DNA from: Simmondsia chinensis
Lineage: Eukaryota; Streptophyta; Magnoliopsida; Caryophyllales; Simmondsiaceae
Reading direction: 5' to 3'
Length of the DNA: 64,000 bases
NCBI GenBank assembly: GCA_018398585.1
Contig: JAGTTD010000001.1
Coordinates: forward strand, 15,316,501-15,380,500
The notes beneath the pieces are model-generated. The model worked only from the letters and a program-made list of their open reading frames with translations. It was not told the DNA's origin and did no database searches. Position 1 is the first letter of the stretch; the number at the start of each line of letters is the position of its first letter. Below, piece by piece: positions 48,957-61,469 of this stretch. A program made the translations under genes and the position numbers.

Positions 48957-49820
48957 AACCTCCCGCCACAAAACTACCCAACAACTAGTAACGATAATAA
49001 AAATTTCAAAAATGTCTCATACAACAAGTATAAGAGTTGAAACACAATATAAAACCAATTTTACACTCAAATATGAAAGTTTTAAATCAAATTAATGAGT
49101 AAAAACCTGAAATATGTACAAAAAATAGACTAAAATCAGAAATATTAGAAGTATCACCACAATCCAAACCTGAGAGTTGATAAAACCTCCTCAATATCCA
49201 AACCCAACAACCTCCTACCACAAATCTACCCAACAACAAACACAATATAAAACCAATTTTATACTAAAATATGAACGTTTTAAACCAAAGTAATGAGTAC
49301 AAACCTGAAATATGTATAAAAAATAGACTAAAATCAGAAAAATCCAAAATATTACAACAATCCAAATCTGAGAGCTGATAAAACCTCCTCAATATCTAAA
49401 CCCAACAACCTTCTACCACAAAACTACGCAACAACTTGCAACTATAACAAAAATTTCAGCAATGTCTCATACAACAAGTATAAAAGTTGAAGCACAATAT
49501 AAAACTAATTTTATACTAAAGCACAATATAAAGTAGTGAGTATAGACCTGAAATATGTATAAAAAATAGATAAAGATCAGAAAAATTGGAATTACTACTA
49601 CAATCCAAACCTAAGAATTGATAAAACCTCCTCAATATCCAAACCCGACAACCTCTCGCCACAAAACTACTCAAAAACTAGCAATAACCAACATAAATTT
49701 CAGCAAAATTTATCTCTAATATAACAAGTTGTAAGGGTTGAAACATAATATAAAAACTAATTTCACAATAAATTATGAAAGTTGTAAACAAAAATATTAA
49801 GTACAAACCTGAAATATGCA
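48957..49820. repeat. Four-unit tandem repeat inside the CACTA
   Basis: Units begin with ACAACCTCC/TCGCCACAAAACTA at about 48957, 49206, 49404 and 49649. They share ATGTCTCATACAACAAGTATA, GAGTACAAACCTGAAATATG, AAAAAATAGACTAAAATCAG and TGATAAAACCTCCTCAATAT. Unit lengths vary from about 170 to 250 bp through internal deletion. Confidence 0.8.
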
Positions 49821-49844
49821 CCAAAAATAAGTTGTTATGGAATG

Positions 49845-49985
49845 AGGGGCGGCGAGCAGCTGTCCGGTGCCGGTGCGATGGCTGGCCGGCGGCCCGGCTG
49901 GGGGCGGGGCAGCGCGGGCGGGGGCTAGGCGGGGGCTGTGCGGGGGTGGGGTTTGAGTGTGAATGAGAGTTAGGGTTTTCTTTGG
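49845..49985 (-). promoter_or_regulatory. GC-rich leader-like block with telo-box in the second CACTA
   Basis: A strongly GC-rich segment (GGGGGCGGGGC and GCGGGCGGGGGC type) in AT-rich DNA. On minus it starts GAAAACCCTAACTC, with the telo-box at 49971-49978. It matches the layout of the block at 28100-28345 in the first CACTA, although base-level similarity beyond the telo-box and GC content is limited. Confidence 0.4.
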
Positions 49986-49999
49986 GGGGATGGATATTT

Positions 50000-52160
50000 G
50001 TTTAAAAATTTAGTAATTTTAATTAGGATATAAATATTAATTTTAGATAAAAATTACAATTATTAGGGGGAAAAATAAAATTTAAGGGGGAAAATGAAAT
50101 TTAAGAGGAAAAATGAAAGTTTGGGAGAAAAAGTAAAAAATTAAAGAGGGAAATAAAAATTGAGGGGGAAAATAAAAATTGAGGGGAAAAATAAAAATTG
50201 AGTAAAAATTTAAGTACTATTTTTTTAGATTTAAAACTAATAATTTTATTTGTTGGTAATTATTCTTTTAATATTATTAATACTAGTAATAAATTTGTAT
50301 GTTGGTAAATATCTCTATTAAAATTGGCTTAATAATAATAATTTATTTGTTGATAATATAATTTTACCTATTGTTGGCAACTACTTCCCAATACTAAATT
50401 GGTTAAATTGAGTTAATTAGTTGATTTGTAATGTATTAAATTTTATCTGATATAATTGTGTGCTTATAGTCATAAGGTCTCCAAATTATTAGCATTCATC
50501 TATGAGCTTGAAGTCTGTACCATAACATAAATTTTGACGCGTCATCAAGTTTGAGGATGTATAAACTCAGAACGCAATCTTTTAGATAAATCAATATTTA
50601 ATTATGACTGATGAAGAAATTCGTTAGTACTATTGAGATAATCTGTGCTACTCCAATGGTGATATAATAGGTTATATTTTTAGACTAGTTTATGCTCGAA
50701 CTTAAGTATTAATTCATGTTTAATATTGAATTAGAAGCAACAAACGAATTAAGCAGTGCTAATAAAATAACATATGCTACACCTAGGTTAAATTTAGAGG
50801 AGAATAAAAATTGTGTAAAAAAATTAAGTATTCTTTTTTAAAATTTAAAACTAATAACTTTATTTGTTGGTGATTGTTCTAATAATATTGTAAAAATAAT
50901 ATTAGTAACAAATTTATTCGTTGGTCAACGTCTCTATTACAATTGGCTTAATACTATCAATATATTTATCGGTAATATGATTTTACCTATTGATAATAGC
51001 TACTTGATATATAAACTAACGGATTTGCTTATTGGTAATGATTCTGTTAATAATACAAAGATAATATTATCAACACATCTGTTTTTTGGTAATGACCTTA
51101 TCATTTCATTTAAAAAATAAAAATTTTTGATATTTTTGTTCCACTTAAAATTAAAACATTCTTGATGATTAATTTGAAACAACTTACAGTGCTAGCACAA
51201 TTTTTTTATAAAAAAATTTGTTTCCTACAAAATTAAAAGAAAAATTTTGATTAATTATGTTCATTTAGAGTTAATTTATGCTAAATTATTGATAAAATTG
51301 CCAATCTTTTGACTTCAAGTTGAATTAATTGAGATAATTAATTGACTTGTAGTGCATTAAATTACATCTTACATAATTGTGTGCTTGTAGCTTATACCAT
51401 AATATAACTAGTTTTTCATACATCGTCAGGGTTGAGGTTATACACAACTTTGAACATAATCTTTTGTATAAATTAATACTTCGTTATAAGTGATAAAGGA
51501 AGTTGTTAGTTCTATTGAGAGAATCAATTCTATACCTAGGGTAATACAATGGGTTATGCTCTTAAACTAGTTCATTATCCCAAGCCCTAACTTAAGTATT
51601 AATTCAAGTCTAATATTGAATTAGGAGCAAAAAAGGAATTAGTGCTAATGAGATAACTTATGCTACATCTAAGATGATATAATGTCCTTAGACTAGTTTA
51701 TTGCCCTCAACCGTAACTAGTTTAAATATAACCTATGCTTAGTACTTATAGCCTAAACCTCCTAGATCATTGTTATAATAGAGCATAATGATAGTATACG
51801 AGTAAAGTTATCCTGAATTCATTCCTTGAATTAACGTTTATTTAATTTGACTACCTTTTTTACTACTTTACTTGCTTTAGTTTAGTTAACCACTCAATTC
51901 ATTGACAAAAACCCAAAATTTCAACCAGCCATTAATCACTAGATTCAATTTAAAATTGATTCCCTATGGATAGGACTCATATACCCAATAAAGTTACAAC
52001 GATCTTGTATGCATACAAGTACACGGCTTTAAAACACCTTTTAAAATCACATCAATAGGCAAAGTACAAGACCTTTGTATGTAAATAACCCTAACTTAAA
52101 TTTTACTCCCAAGGACCAAATTGACACAACTTTAATTATATATGGACTAATTTAACATAA
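50000..52160. other. CACTA interior, right part, with diverged direct repeats
   Basis: AT-rich, with repeated purine lines (GGGGGAAAATAAAA-like, 50070-50200) and TTTGTTGGTAAT motifs. Two related blocks at about 50515-50800 and 51410-51780 share ATAATCTTTT, TTAGTACTATTGAGA-like and TTAAGTATTAATTCA sequence; a third relative lies outside the CACTA at 55780-56060. No gene. Confidence 0.5.
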
Positions 52161-52179
52161 TTAAGTATTAAATAAATTA

Positions 52180-52623
52180 ATTGGATGTGGTTGGAAAAAC
52201 AGTTGGAAATTTCCGACCGATTTCTGACCAAAATCAACATATTTAATTTAATTTATTTTAATTTTAAAAAATAAAATAAACGGTTGGAAATCGGTCAGAA
52301 CTTTCCAACAGCTTTAGTTGCGGTCGGAGATTTGGGACCGCAACATTATCGGTTCGAAATTTTTCACCAATTTTGCGATGGAATTTAATTTAATTTTTTT
52401 ACTTTTTTTATTCAAAATTTAGCTGTCGGAAAGCGGTCGGATACTTCCGACAGAAAACATGACGGTCGGAGATCGGTCGGATATTTCCAACCGATTTCCG
52501 ACCTATTTATATATGGTCGTAAATGTCCGACCGAAGCAACTTCGGTCGGAAAGCGGTTGGATTTTTTTGATTGAAATTGATGCGGTCAAAAAAAGGTTGG
52601 AAATTACAGTTTTTCTTGTAGTG
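52180..52623 (-). mobile_element. Orphan right end of a different CACTA family
   Basis: It ends CAGTTTTTCTTGTAGTG, the reverse complement of a CACTACAAGAAAAACTG terminus. It carries its own subterminal repeats CGGTCGGAAAGCGGTCGGA and TTTCCGACCG, unlike the TTGGTAAT motifs of the host CACTA. No left end with these motifs exists in the window, so it is a fragment or an internally deleted copy. Confidence 0.72.
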
Positions 52624-53610
52624 AGATACATAAGTGAATGTTATAATTAGGTAATAAGTAAAGTATAAATATAAAAATAAAATAAGTAAATAAAATTAAA
52701 GAATGGAGAGACAATGAAAGTGAAGAAGGAAAATAAAAAATTTTTGAAAACATTATTATTATTGTTATTTCAATATAAATTATTTAAAATACATCTTCAA
52801 TTATAACTTATTACTAGTATGAGGTTTAGTGTACTAATTTTTTAGTTCATAAATTTTGTAAAATAATATTTTAATACAGGAAGTTATGTATATTTTATAA
52901 AATCATCTAAATTACGGTAAGAAAGAATAAAAATGGGACCTACTTACACCAATACAGATCGTCATTTAAACTATTTTTTAATTATATTTTTAACTAAAAA
53001 GTTATTTCACAAAAGGCACTATAAAATTAATATATCAAACCTTAAGACATTAATATCTAAATTACTCTAATAAAACTTTTTATAATTACTAATTTTTCTG
53101 AAATTTTGTTTATTGATAAATACATCTATTGGTACTAATTTAGTCAATACCACTAAAATATATTTTATTTGGTGATGATCTAGTTAATACCAACAAAATT
53201 TATTTTTGTAGACATTGTGCTAGTCAATACCAACAATACTTATTTCTGCCGGTATTAAGCTAGTCAATACCAACAGCACTTATTTCTATTGGCATTGAGC
53301 TGGTTAATACCAACAGCACTTATATCTGTTGGCATTAAGCCGGTCAATAGCAACAGAATTTGTTTCTGTTGGTATTGAGCTAGTCAATACCAACAAAAAA
53401 TCTATTATGTTGGGATTGACTACACCAATACCAACAGAAATTTACTTTTGTTCGGACTAGGTCTTTATTATTTTCACTTCCTACTCCTTCCTAGTCATTA
53501 CCAACAGTAACATTTTGCTGTTGGTAATGTACAACCATTACCAACAGAACCTGAAATACTACTGTTGGTAAAAGTAGCTTTTTTTGTAGTGTATGAAATT
53601 GCCAACGCTA

Positions 53611-54710
53611 AGATGGGGGCATTTGTTGACACTCCCAAACTTGAGATTGTTGGAACAATGCTGTTTGGGAATAAAAGGACATGTGCATAACACATGGGGC
53701 CATGGTCGAGGCACAAATGCCTTTAAAATTGGGAATAACTGCATCTCGAGTCCGGCTACTTAATGAAATGAAGCCTCAAAATTGAAGCATCTCGAGATTA
53801 AGGAAGCTCGAGCTCAAGCTTGAGGTAGTTACAAGGAGTGTAGCGGGGAAGGAGATGGCCAAGCTCAAGGTAGTTATTTAGAGCAAATATTAAGAAACGT
53901 GGGCCTTAAGAGTGGATGAAGGTGGGAAGACTAAGAGATCCTTGAGCACGTGTGCCAATACACATTCAACACTAATTCTCGCTATGGAAGGAGTTGAAGC
54001 TAAACATGGGACAAATATGCCACATCTTAAGCACGCAACAATTACATTCTTGGGCCAAGTTATGTTGTAAAAGGTACAACCCCAAACACCAAACACACAA
54101 AACTTCGTCAAGTTATGTTGTAAATGTTCCAACACACCTAAGCATGTGTCAATTCTCCCTATAAAGGCCTCCAGTTATATTGTAAAATGTCTAACACCAA
54201 ATGCACAAAAATTCGTCAAGTTTTTCTATAACACACTTGCTTTATTTCTTTTCCTTTTCTTAGGAGTAGAATAATTCCAGATTTAGTCTTGCTTTTGTCA
54301 AGGAAATACACTTTTGGTTTTAGGTTTTGCCATAATCTATGTTCCCAAATTGGATGCGTTAAGTTCAACATCATTAGTTTAGGGCTTTGATGGCTAAGCC
54401 CCAAAGCTTGATTATGTTGGTGTGAATTGTTGTCATAGGTTAGTAACTTAAGTGAATTTAAGTTTGAGTCACAATTTAAGGGCTTTGATGACCAAGGGCT
54501 TTACCGTGGTTGTATAGGTCCTAATCTTGTGAGCAAAATATAGTTCACTCCACCTTAGTCCTTTCAAGTTTTAACTCTTTCGAGTTACCACAAGTCAAGG
54601 GAACAAGACCTAGAAATCTGTAGACTCGGGCTTATGAGTGGACAGCTAGCTCTTCAACTTGTCTCCATCGCAATTTCCAGGTCTTAAGTGTATGAGTTAA
54701 TGTGTCTGCA
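53611..54710 (+). repeat. Polypurine tract and 3' LTR start of the Tat element
   Basis: AGATGGGGGCAT just before TGTTGACA (53624) is the usual plant gypsy polypurine tract followed by an LTR start. The LTR-like sequence has a CTATAAAGG box near 54156 and CT-rich leader-like sequence at 54240. The right limit near 54710 (TGTCTGCA) is a guess, since no 5' LTR copy is available for comparison. Confidence 0.55.
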
Positions 54711-56990
54711 GGATTCGCTTCTTGTCCTTAACTGCTACTTGGGTCAGTTCCATAATTCTTTAGTTTATCCCAATGAGATATTCAACTCAAAAAACCCAAA
54801 AACATATAATTAAGTCTTATTAATAGGAGCGAGAGCAGAATTCACAGTATTATTGCAAATTGAAGTTGGATTTACTAAAAAGTAACAACTCTCTTCTGAG
54901 GTGATTGATTGAGTCAAACACATGTGGTTCGAAATTTGAACTCGCTCCCAAGTCGAGGCTTGTCCCTTTTTGCATGCTTGCTTGATTTTGTATTTATGGC
55001 GACCATACACACACACTGAAAGCAAACAAAAGGAGCAAATAGATTCTCTTCACTCGAGGCCTAGAGCGAATTGGATTGAGAGTCACTAACCGAAAACTCG
55101 CTACATGGGTCTTTGGGATACAACCTAACTATAGTTACTTTTGGGGACAAAAAAATAAAAATAAAATAAAAGAGGAGCATAAAGACGAAAAGTCGAATTG
55201 AATATCTTGTAGTAAAAAGAACAAAAAAATAGTTGAGATTTTTATTTTTTTTGGAAGTAACTTGTTAAGGTCTTTTACTCTTCTAGTTATCCCTACTATC
55301 CTCCTTAGATATGAAAGGTTTAGAGTGAGATCGGGGTAGAAAGTTGTAAAATGGTTTACTAGTAGGAAAACTTAAATTGAGAAACATCTAGTTAAAACTC
55401 GTGAATTAATTGCATTACATGTGAGTTTTCCTTTTTAAGATATCCAATTCTCACAAAGGCCTAAGCATAAGTGGTCAAAATATTGCAAAATTAACGCAAG
55501 AGTCAAGTCGACATCGATCAAGAGATTCTTCAATTCATGAGTTTTCTTTACCCTTTTCTTTTGAATATGTGCTTGGTAATTCCTATGCAGGAGTAGCCTC
55601 GTAGTTTGGAGGTGAAGGACGGGCATATGTTCGGATCATGTATTTATGTTTTATTTATGATAATGAGTTATATTATACTATTTACCCATGTGGGGAATTT
55701 TATATTTAAGTTTGGTTTTTTTGTTATTTGCTTATACCCTTGATTTGATTTTCAATTTTACTTGTGTATTGTCTGGTGCTTGTAGCCTAAATTGTTGCAT
55801 AATAGAGTCTTCAAGAGTGATCATGGTTGAGGTTGTATTGAATCTTGAACACAATCTTTTACTTAAATTAACATGAAATTAGGTGAGATAAAGGTATTTG
55901 GTAGCATTATTGAGGTAATCCATGCTACACTTAGAGTGATTAGATGTGTTATGCCCTTAGACTAGTTTATTACTCTAAGCCCAAATTAAGTGTTAACCTA
56001 GGTTTAGAGCTTGTAGCCAAAACCATTAAGGTCACTGTCGTGATAAAATATAATAATTGGATCCGATTTAGGCTAACCTAAATTCATTCCAAAACTATCC
56101 CTGATCATTTGGGAATCCCAATTACTATATAATCTCTGCCCTTTTTTAATTAAGTATTCAAATCTGTAACCAAAACATTTATTTTAATTGCTAGACAATC
56201 ACCGAATCCAACTTTATACTAATTCTGTGTGTATATGACACCCATATACTCGTTACATCTATGACTAGCTCATACGGCGATGAGTATGCAGTTTTAACAT
56301 ACACTAAGACCACATTACTCTCCAAACCCCTTCTTCATCAATTTTTGAAGGTGTCCGTTAATCTTCCATGAGAAGAAGGTGGGGAGGGGGGGGCCCTCAA
56401 AAGCAAGTCATAAAACCATGAATGTCCATACAACACGAGCTAGGCCTAACGGGCCAAACTAGTCAAACAAGGGGTCCAACGAGTCATGGGTTAGAGGGAA
56501 CCTACTCGGGTTTGAACAAAACTTTCTGATGCGTGACCTTGCCCGATATGGGCATGGGTTCCCAATTTCCTCACTTGCTTTGCTGGTCAATTCATGTTGG
56601 ATCATTTGCCAAGGCCGAAATTGCTAGTTATGTTCCATAATGTTGGAGACATAACCTTTTGTTTGTAGGCCCGCCTCTTTTATATTTAGAAGAAACTAGG
56701 AAAACATAAAAACTTACAAAACAATATATAAACAACATATAACACATATATAATGGGCATAACTCTTAGGAGTTGGGAACATTTTGGACCACTTATTTGG
56801 CTACTGACATCATCTTTCTCTCACATGACATTACCCCCATCCCCCACTTTAACCAAATGAATGGTCCAGAATTCACACTTTCATCTCTCACCCTTCCGTA
56901 AGAGTCATAGTGCTATATATATATATAAGGAGAACACTAAGTCACCTACCTATAGTTAGTAGAACCTAGCAATTCAAGGAAGATCAATCT
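54711..56990. other. Unassigned region with one dispersed repeat copy
   Basis: No protein domain seen. At 55780-56060 is a relative of the repeats inside the second CACTA (ACACAATCTTTTACTTAAATTA, TTATTGAGGTAATCCATGC). The part from 56340 to 56990 is unremarkable, with a G-rich tract near 56385 and an (AT)n run near 56918. Confidence 0.45.
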
Positions 56991-58020
56991 ATATGTACTA
57001 AAAAGCTAACAAGCTTCATTGTCCAGCACATTAAAGCCTTGAGTTATAACTCTATCTGCCACCATATTGCCCTCAAAATGAATATGAGAAATCAGAACTC
57101 CCACAAACTATTGAAGTAAGTCCTAAACATCTTCCATAATTATCTTCATTGTCCATGGATAGTGAAAATCTTTAGCTATCATAGGAATAATAGTGAGATT
57201 ATTATTTGCAAATGAGAAATACCGATTTCTAGGCATTTCTTAATCCCTTCCCTAGCCGCCTAGGCTTTCACCTACAAAGTTGAAGTATTGCCGATGTTCC
57301 CGGAGCTTAGCCCAAGATGCTTCCCTTTGCTATTTCTAATGGCATACCCGTATGTTGCTCGATCATTTCTTTTGGCTTCATCAAAATTCAGCTTCAGCCA
57401 CCCCCTCTTCGGTGGGATCCACCGAACTTCCTGCCCATGCCCAGACATATTAGCAGTCTTTCAGCGAGAGCAATCGTTAACCCACCGCACCACCCCTCCC
57501 CCCACCCCTGTCCCAAATCTCCATTTAGTAATACTGCCTTGTATCAATGAGAGAAGTTTACTATGGCCAGACTCTTTGCCCTTAAGCAAAAGCTCATTCC
57601 TCACTTTCCATATAATCCAAAGGGATGTTATCACAAGCTCAAGACTTCGAACTATATTCTTAGTCTTTATGTCTTTAAGACTTAGCAACCACTGGAGAAT
57701 ACTCAAATCAAGAGGGATATGCTTAGACTAGTTTTTCCCCAGTAAAAGACACCAGCATAGCTTAGCGAAACTACAGTGAAGAAAGAGATGATTTGGGCTC
57801 TCAACCATAGCTTGACAAGGAGGACAAGAGTTTGAGATTCTCAAACCTTGAGCCTCCAAAACATAAGGGTAGGGATTGAATTATGACCTAGTTGCTGGAG
57901 TGAGACTTTAATTTTTGGGAGACATCCAGTTTCTGAATCCATCTGAGAGGCAAATTATTTCTTTTGTCTCAACATAGGTTATGGGCAACCCAACAAGCCG
58001 ATTTGACTGAGAACTCCCCA

Positions 58021-58206
58021 ACAACAACAACAACAACAACAACAGTCCCAGTGCCTCGCGGCTCCCGCAAAAAGCAGGGTCTGGGAGGGGTGGATGTACG
58101 CAGCCTTACCCCTTCCGAGTGGAAAGGAGGCTGTTTCCGAGGACCCCCAACCTGAAGTATTTGAACGCCTGCAAATAAAATCATCAATTAATTACCAATG
58201 AATTTT

Positions 58207-58240
<34 letters not shown>

Positions 58241-58488
58241 ATGATCAGAGAATAAACTAGCCTAAGCGCCCCACTTGAGGTTATGACTGCCTAGGAATTT
58301 TAAACTATAACTCACTCTCCGCACTAATCTACTCTGCCACATCCGCTATCCTTATGCTAGCCCTCCATCATGCCCTATTAGAGGATATCTCCTCTATTAG
58401 GTTTAGGTGGGTTAGGTCGCGACGAATCGTCTCCAGCCAACTCTTCTTTGGTCTGCCCCTCCCTCTTCTGCCTAGCATCGTGTGAAGC
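58021..58488 (-). mobile_element. RTE LINE 3' insertion in the L1, with 17-bp target duplication
   Basis: Direct repeats TGACTGAGAACTCCCCA flank the insert (58004-58020 and 58489-58505). On minus it contains the RTE C-terminus (GRRGRGRPKKSWLETIRRD near 58475-58420), the 3' UTR and a (GTT)n tail (read as (CAA)n on plus). A G31 homopolymer lies at 58209-58239 and interrupts the UTR. The insertion is later than the L1 because it splits it. Confidence 0.93.
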
Positions 58489-59605
58489 TGACTGAGAACT
58501 CCCCATTACCCATAAAACCCCAACACGACTCATCCGCCATGTGCCTAAGAGGAATTAGAGTGTCCAGCACAAATGAGAGAATTGTAGCTGGGAGAACACT
58601 ATGTAACTCCTTAATTTCCTCTTGCCTTCATTAATAAATCCACTTATCTTCAAATTTGGATCCTTAGGAACCTAGTCCTCATAAATTATCTTTGATAAAG
58701 GCATTGAAGTGCACCAAACATTGAACCAAAAGGAAATACTAATATCATCTCCCACCAACCATTTAATCCCTTTACGCAACAAGCAACGGTAAGCCATGAT
58801 ATTCTTTCACGCCCAAGAGTCGGTGGGTTTCATCATATAGGTGAAAGAATCTTGATTATAGCCATACTTAGCTCTAACTAAGAGAACCCAGAGTGCATTG
58901 GAGCTCCTAAATACCTTCCAACCGAGTTTACAAAGGAAAGTTGTGTTCATCGCATACATGCGCTTTAGGCTAAGACCGCTAGCTCCCTTTGGTAGATAGA
59001 TCTTATCCCAAGGCATCATGGGCAAACCATTACTCCGATCACCTTCTTTCAAAAAATTCTATACAATACTTGTCCATGTTGAATTGATTTCATGATTCAA
59101 AAACACTGGATAGTATGAGCAAGGATTGACTCTGAATTGGATTGAATAAGGATAGACTACCAACTTTGGACAACAAATTAGCTTGGCAAGGAGCAAGTCC
59201 TTGCAATAACTTATCTTGAGGACCCCTCAAGGATTCTTTACTAGGTATGGAGCCAACAAGAGGACATACCAAATATCTATCAAGCCTAGAGGACATACTA
59301 ATACCGAGGAATTATAGATTCTGTGCCTCATCCTTAATGAAACATGCTTAGAAAACACTAGACAAGACTTATGGTGGTATACTATCCGACTTGAATGGAC
59401 ACAATATTGATTAAGTAAGGCTCCCACTACACTACACACTTCTATAGAGGCTTGGCAAAAAGAAGACTATCATCTGTGAAAGAAAGACAAGGGATAATAA
59501 GAGCTAACCTACCACCTTACTTTAGATCCTCCTTGTGAGCACCTACATGCAAAGAAGAAACAAGTCCGGTGAGAGAGGATCCCCATGTTGAAGTCCTTTA
59601 GCGGG

Positions 59606-59751
59606 CTTAAACCAACTAGTGGGTTGGTCGTTTACAAGTACCTATTAGGAAATAGTAGAAACACACTGCATGATCTAGCTTAAACCAACTAGTGGGTTGG
59701 TCGTTTACAAGAACCTATTAGGAAATAGTAGAAACACACTGCATGATCTAG
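59606..59751. repeat. 73-bp tandem duplication inside the L1 RT
   Basis: Units 59606-59678 and 59679-59751 differ at one visible base (AAGTACC against AAGAACC). The length is not a multiple of three, so it shifts the reading frame. Confidence 0.92.
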
Positions 59752-61469
59752 TTGACCCACTTTACGCAAAATCCCATATTAGTTAACACCTCTCTAAATA
59801 AATTCCATAAGCATTTTTCGTATTGAGCTTAAATGCCACCTAAACATTTTTACCTTTCTTCTGATAAAAAGTATTCATCACATCACGAGCTATGAGGACA
59901 TTATCATGGATGGATCTTCTTGGCACAAAAGTACCCTGGGCCGAATGAATCATCAGGGACATTAAGGGTATGAGCCTATTTGCTAGTTCCTTAGCGATCA
60001 CTTTATACAACACATAACACGGACTGATAGATTTGCATTCTTTGGAATTAGTGACATAAAAGTGTGGTTAACCTCCGATAGCATTTGCCTACAGTGCAAA
60101 AACATGTTGATCACAATAGTGTGAGCATGCCCTAGAACGTCCCAATTCTGTTAGTAGAAACCTGCCCCAAAGCCATTAGGCCCCGGAGTTTTATAAGGGT
60201 TCATTTTGCATAAAGCAGTCCAAACTTCCTCACTGGACACCACCTTGATAAGGGATTCATTCATATCTCTAGAGACTAAAGACGGGATGTCATTGACGTA
60301 AATAGATCTAAACAGGTCTGAGGGCTAAAACCTTGTTCTAAATTTGCCTAAAATTAGGGACTTTAGCCCATCAACATCATCAATCCAAAGCCCCAAGTTG
60401 TCCCTAAGTTTGGTTATTTTCTTCCTACACTTTTCGCCCTTACTAGCTGAAAGAATTTTGAGCTACGGTCACCCTCAATCAACCATTTCTTATGATAGAA
60501 ATGACCCTAGTATTTGTTCTTATAGAGAAGGAGACTTTCCCATTGTTTGGTTAGTTGTGATAATTGATTATGTTCAGTACCAAGCTTAACCAAATTTTGG
60601 AGCTCCTGAATCTTACTCTCATTCTTTACACGTTGACACTTAACATTGGGATAAAGGGATCTTGATATATCATTAATTCTTCTTTTGACGAGGTGGAGTT
60701 TTTGAACCAAATAAAACAATTTCAAACCTCTAAATAGGTGTTTCCAACTAAATGCAACTACAACTCTTATTCTTTCATTTGAACACTATTCGGGGCCAAA
60801 TCGAAGTGGAGGTGCTTGATTGGGAGCAGTGGGTTCAATATCAACCGAAATAGAGGCATGGTCTGAAATTGAAAGGAAAATGGGGAAAAATCTGCAGCCA
60901 AAAACTTATGCACTAGACATTTATCTAGGCGTTCCTAAATGCTAGAGTGTAACATGTTCAATTTCCAGGAAAATAAGCGACCTTTGGTTGGAGGATCAAT
61001 GAGAACCAAGTTAAGACTTAAGCCTTTAGGACGTTCTAGACACGACGAACTAACAAGGAAGCCTCCTGACTTGTCCCTAGGGTGTAAAAGTTCATTGATG
61101 TCGCCTATTAGACAATAAGGAGATGGCTCTAAACCTACTAAGGCCTTCACCTGGGACAAAAACTCATCCATTTCCTCTTGAGTTGGATCATAAATAAACA
61201 CCACAGTAATCTATTAAATTTGCTAATTACTTCGATGTTGCATTTATCTTGGTTTTAGTTGAGTCACACTCCACCCACATGATTTTCGGATGGAGAGAAG
61301 TTGAGTGTTGGAATCGCAATCCATGTTTACCGATAAGCCTAGGAGGTTTGATCGTCATTGTTTCTAATAGACACCATATATCAGATCTCACCTTCGATTT
61401 TAGAGACTTGACCTCTTCGTGGACCATAACCCTTTTTGCCCCCCTGACATTCCAATATAAAGTTGTCAT

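Larger units (their letters stand above)
43649..53591 (-). mobile_element. CACTA element of 9.9 kb with no transposase left
   Basis: The left end CACTACAAAAAAAG matches the reverse complement of the right end (GCTTTTTTTGTAGTG). Both subterminal regions (about 43670-43920 and 53110-53570) repeat TTGGTAAT and ACCAACA motifs in both orientations. The adjacent triplets are AAT and TAT, one mismatch from a 3-bp duplication. Between them I found no TNP2 or Transposase_24 sequence, only AT-rich DNA, tandem repeats, a solo LTR and a foreign CACTA end. It is non-autonomous and would depend on enzymes made elsewhere. It sits between the antisense ORF and the 3' LTR of the Tat element. Confidence 0.88.
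57000..61469 (-). pseudogene. L1-type LINE ORF2 with C-terminal RNase H, decayed
   Basis: On minus the ORF begins at 61469 with the endonuclease start MTTLYWNVRGAKRV. The endonuclease continues at 61204-60935 (YCLIGDINELLHPRDKSGGF). RT follows with GPNGFGAGFY near 60170, [17 protein letters not shown] near 59560 and FTDDSLLFAK near 59470 (catalytic F-DD). The RT end and zinc-finger region are at 59052-58807 (MPWDKIYLPKGASGLSLKRM). The part at 57706-57461 has LVITSLWIIWKVRNELLLKG. RNase H remnants such as FSHIHFEGN near 57080 lie toward the left. Many stops and frameshifts break it, including a 73-bp tandem duplication (59606-59751). An RTE insertion occupies 58021-58488. Confidence 0.85.

Noticed and set aside
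57288..57731. Plus-strand frame of 147 codons
   Set aside because: It lies opposite the L1 C-terminal coding sequence, which is recognisable on minus; the plus reading has no domain.
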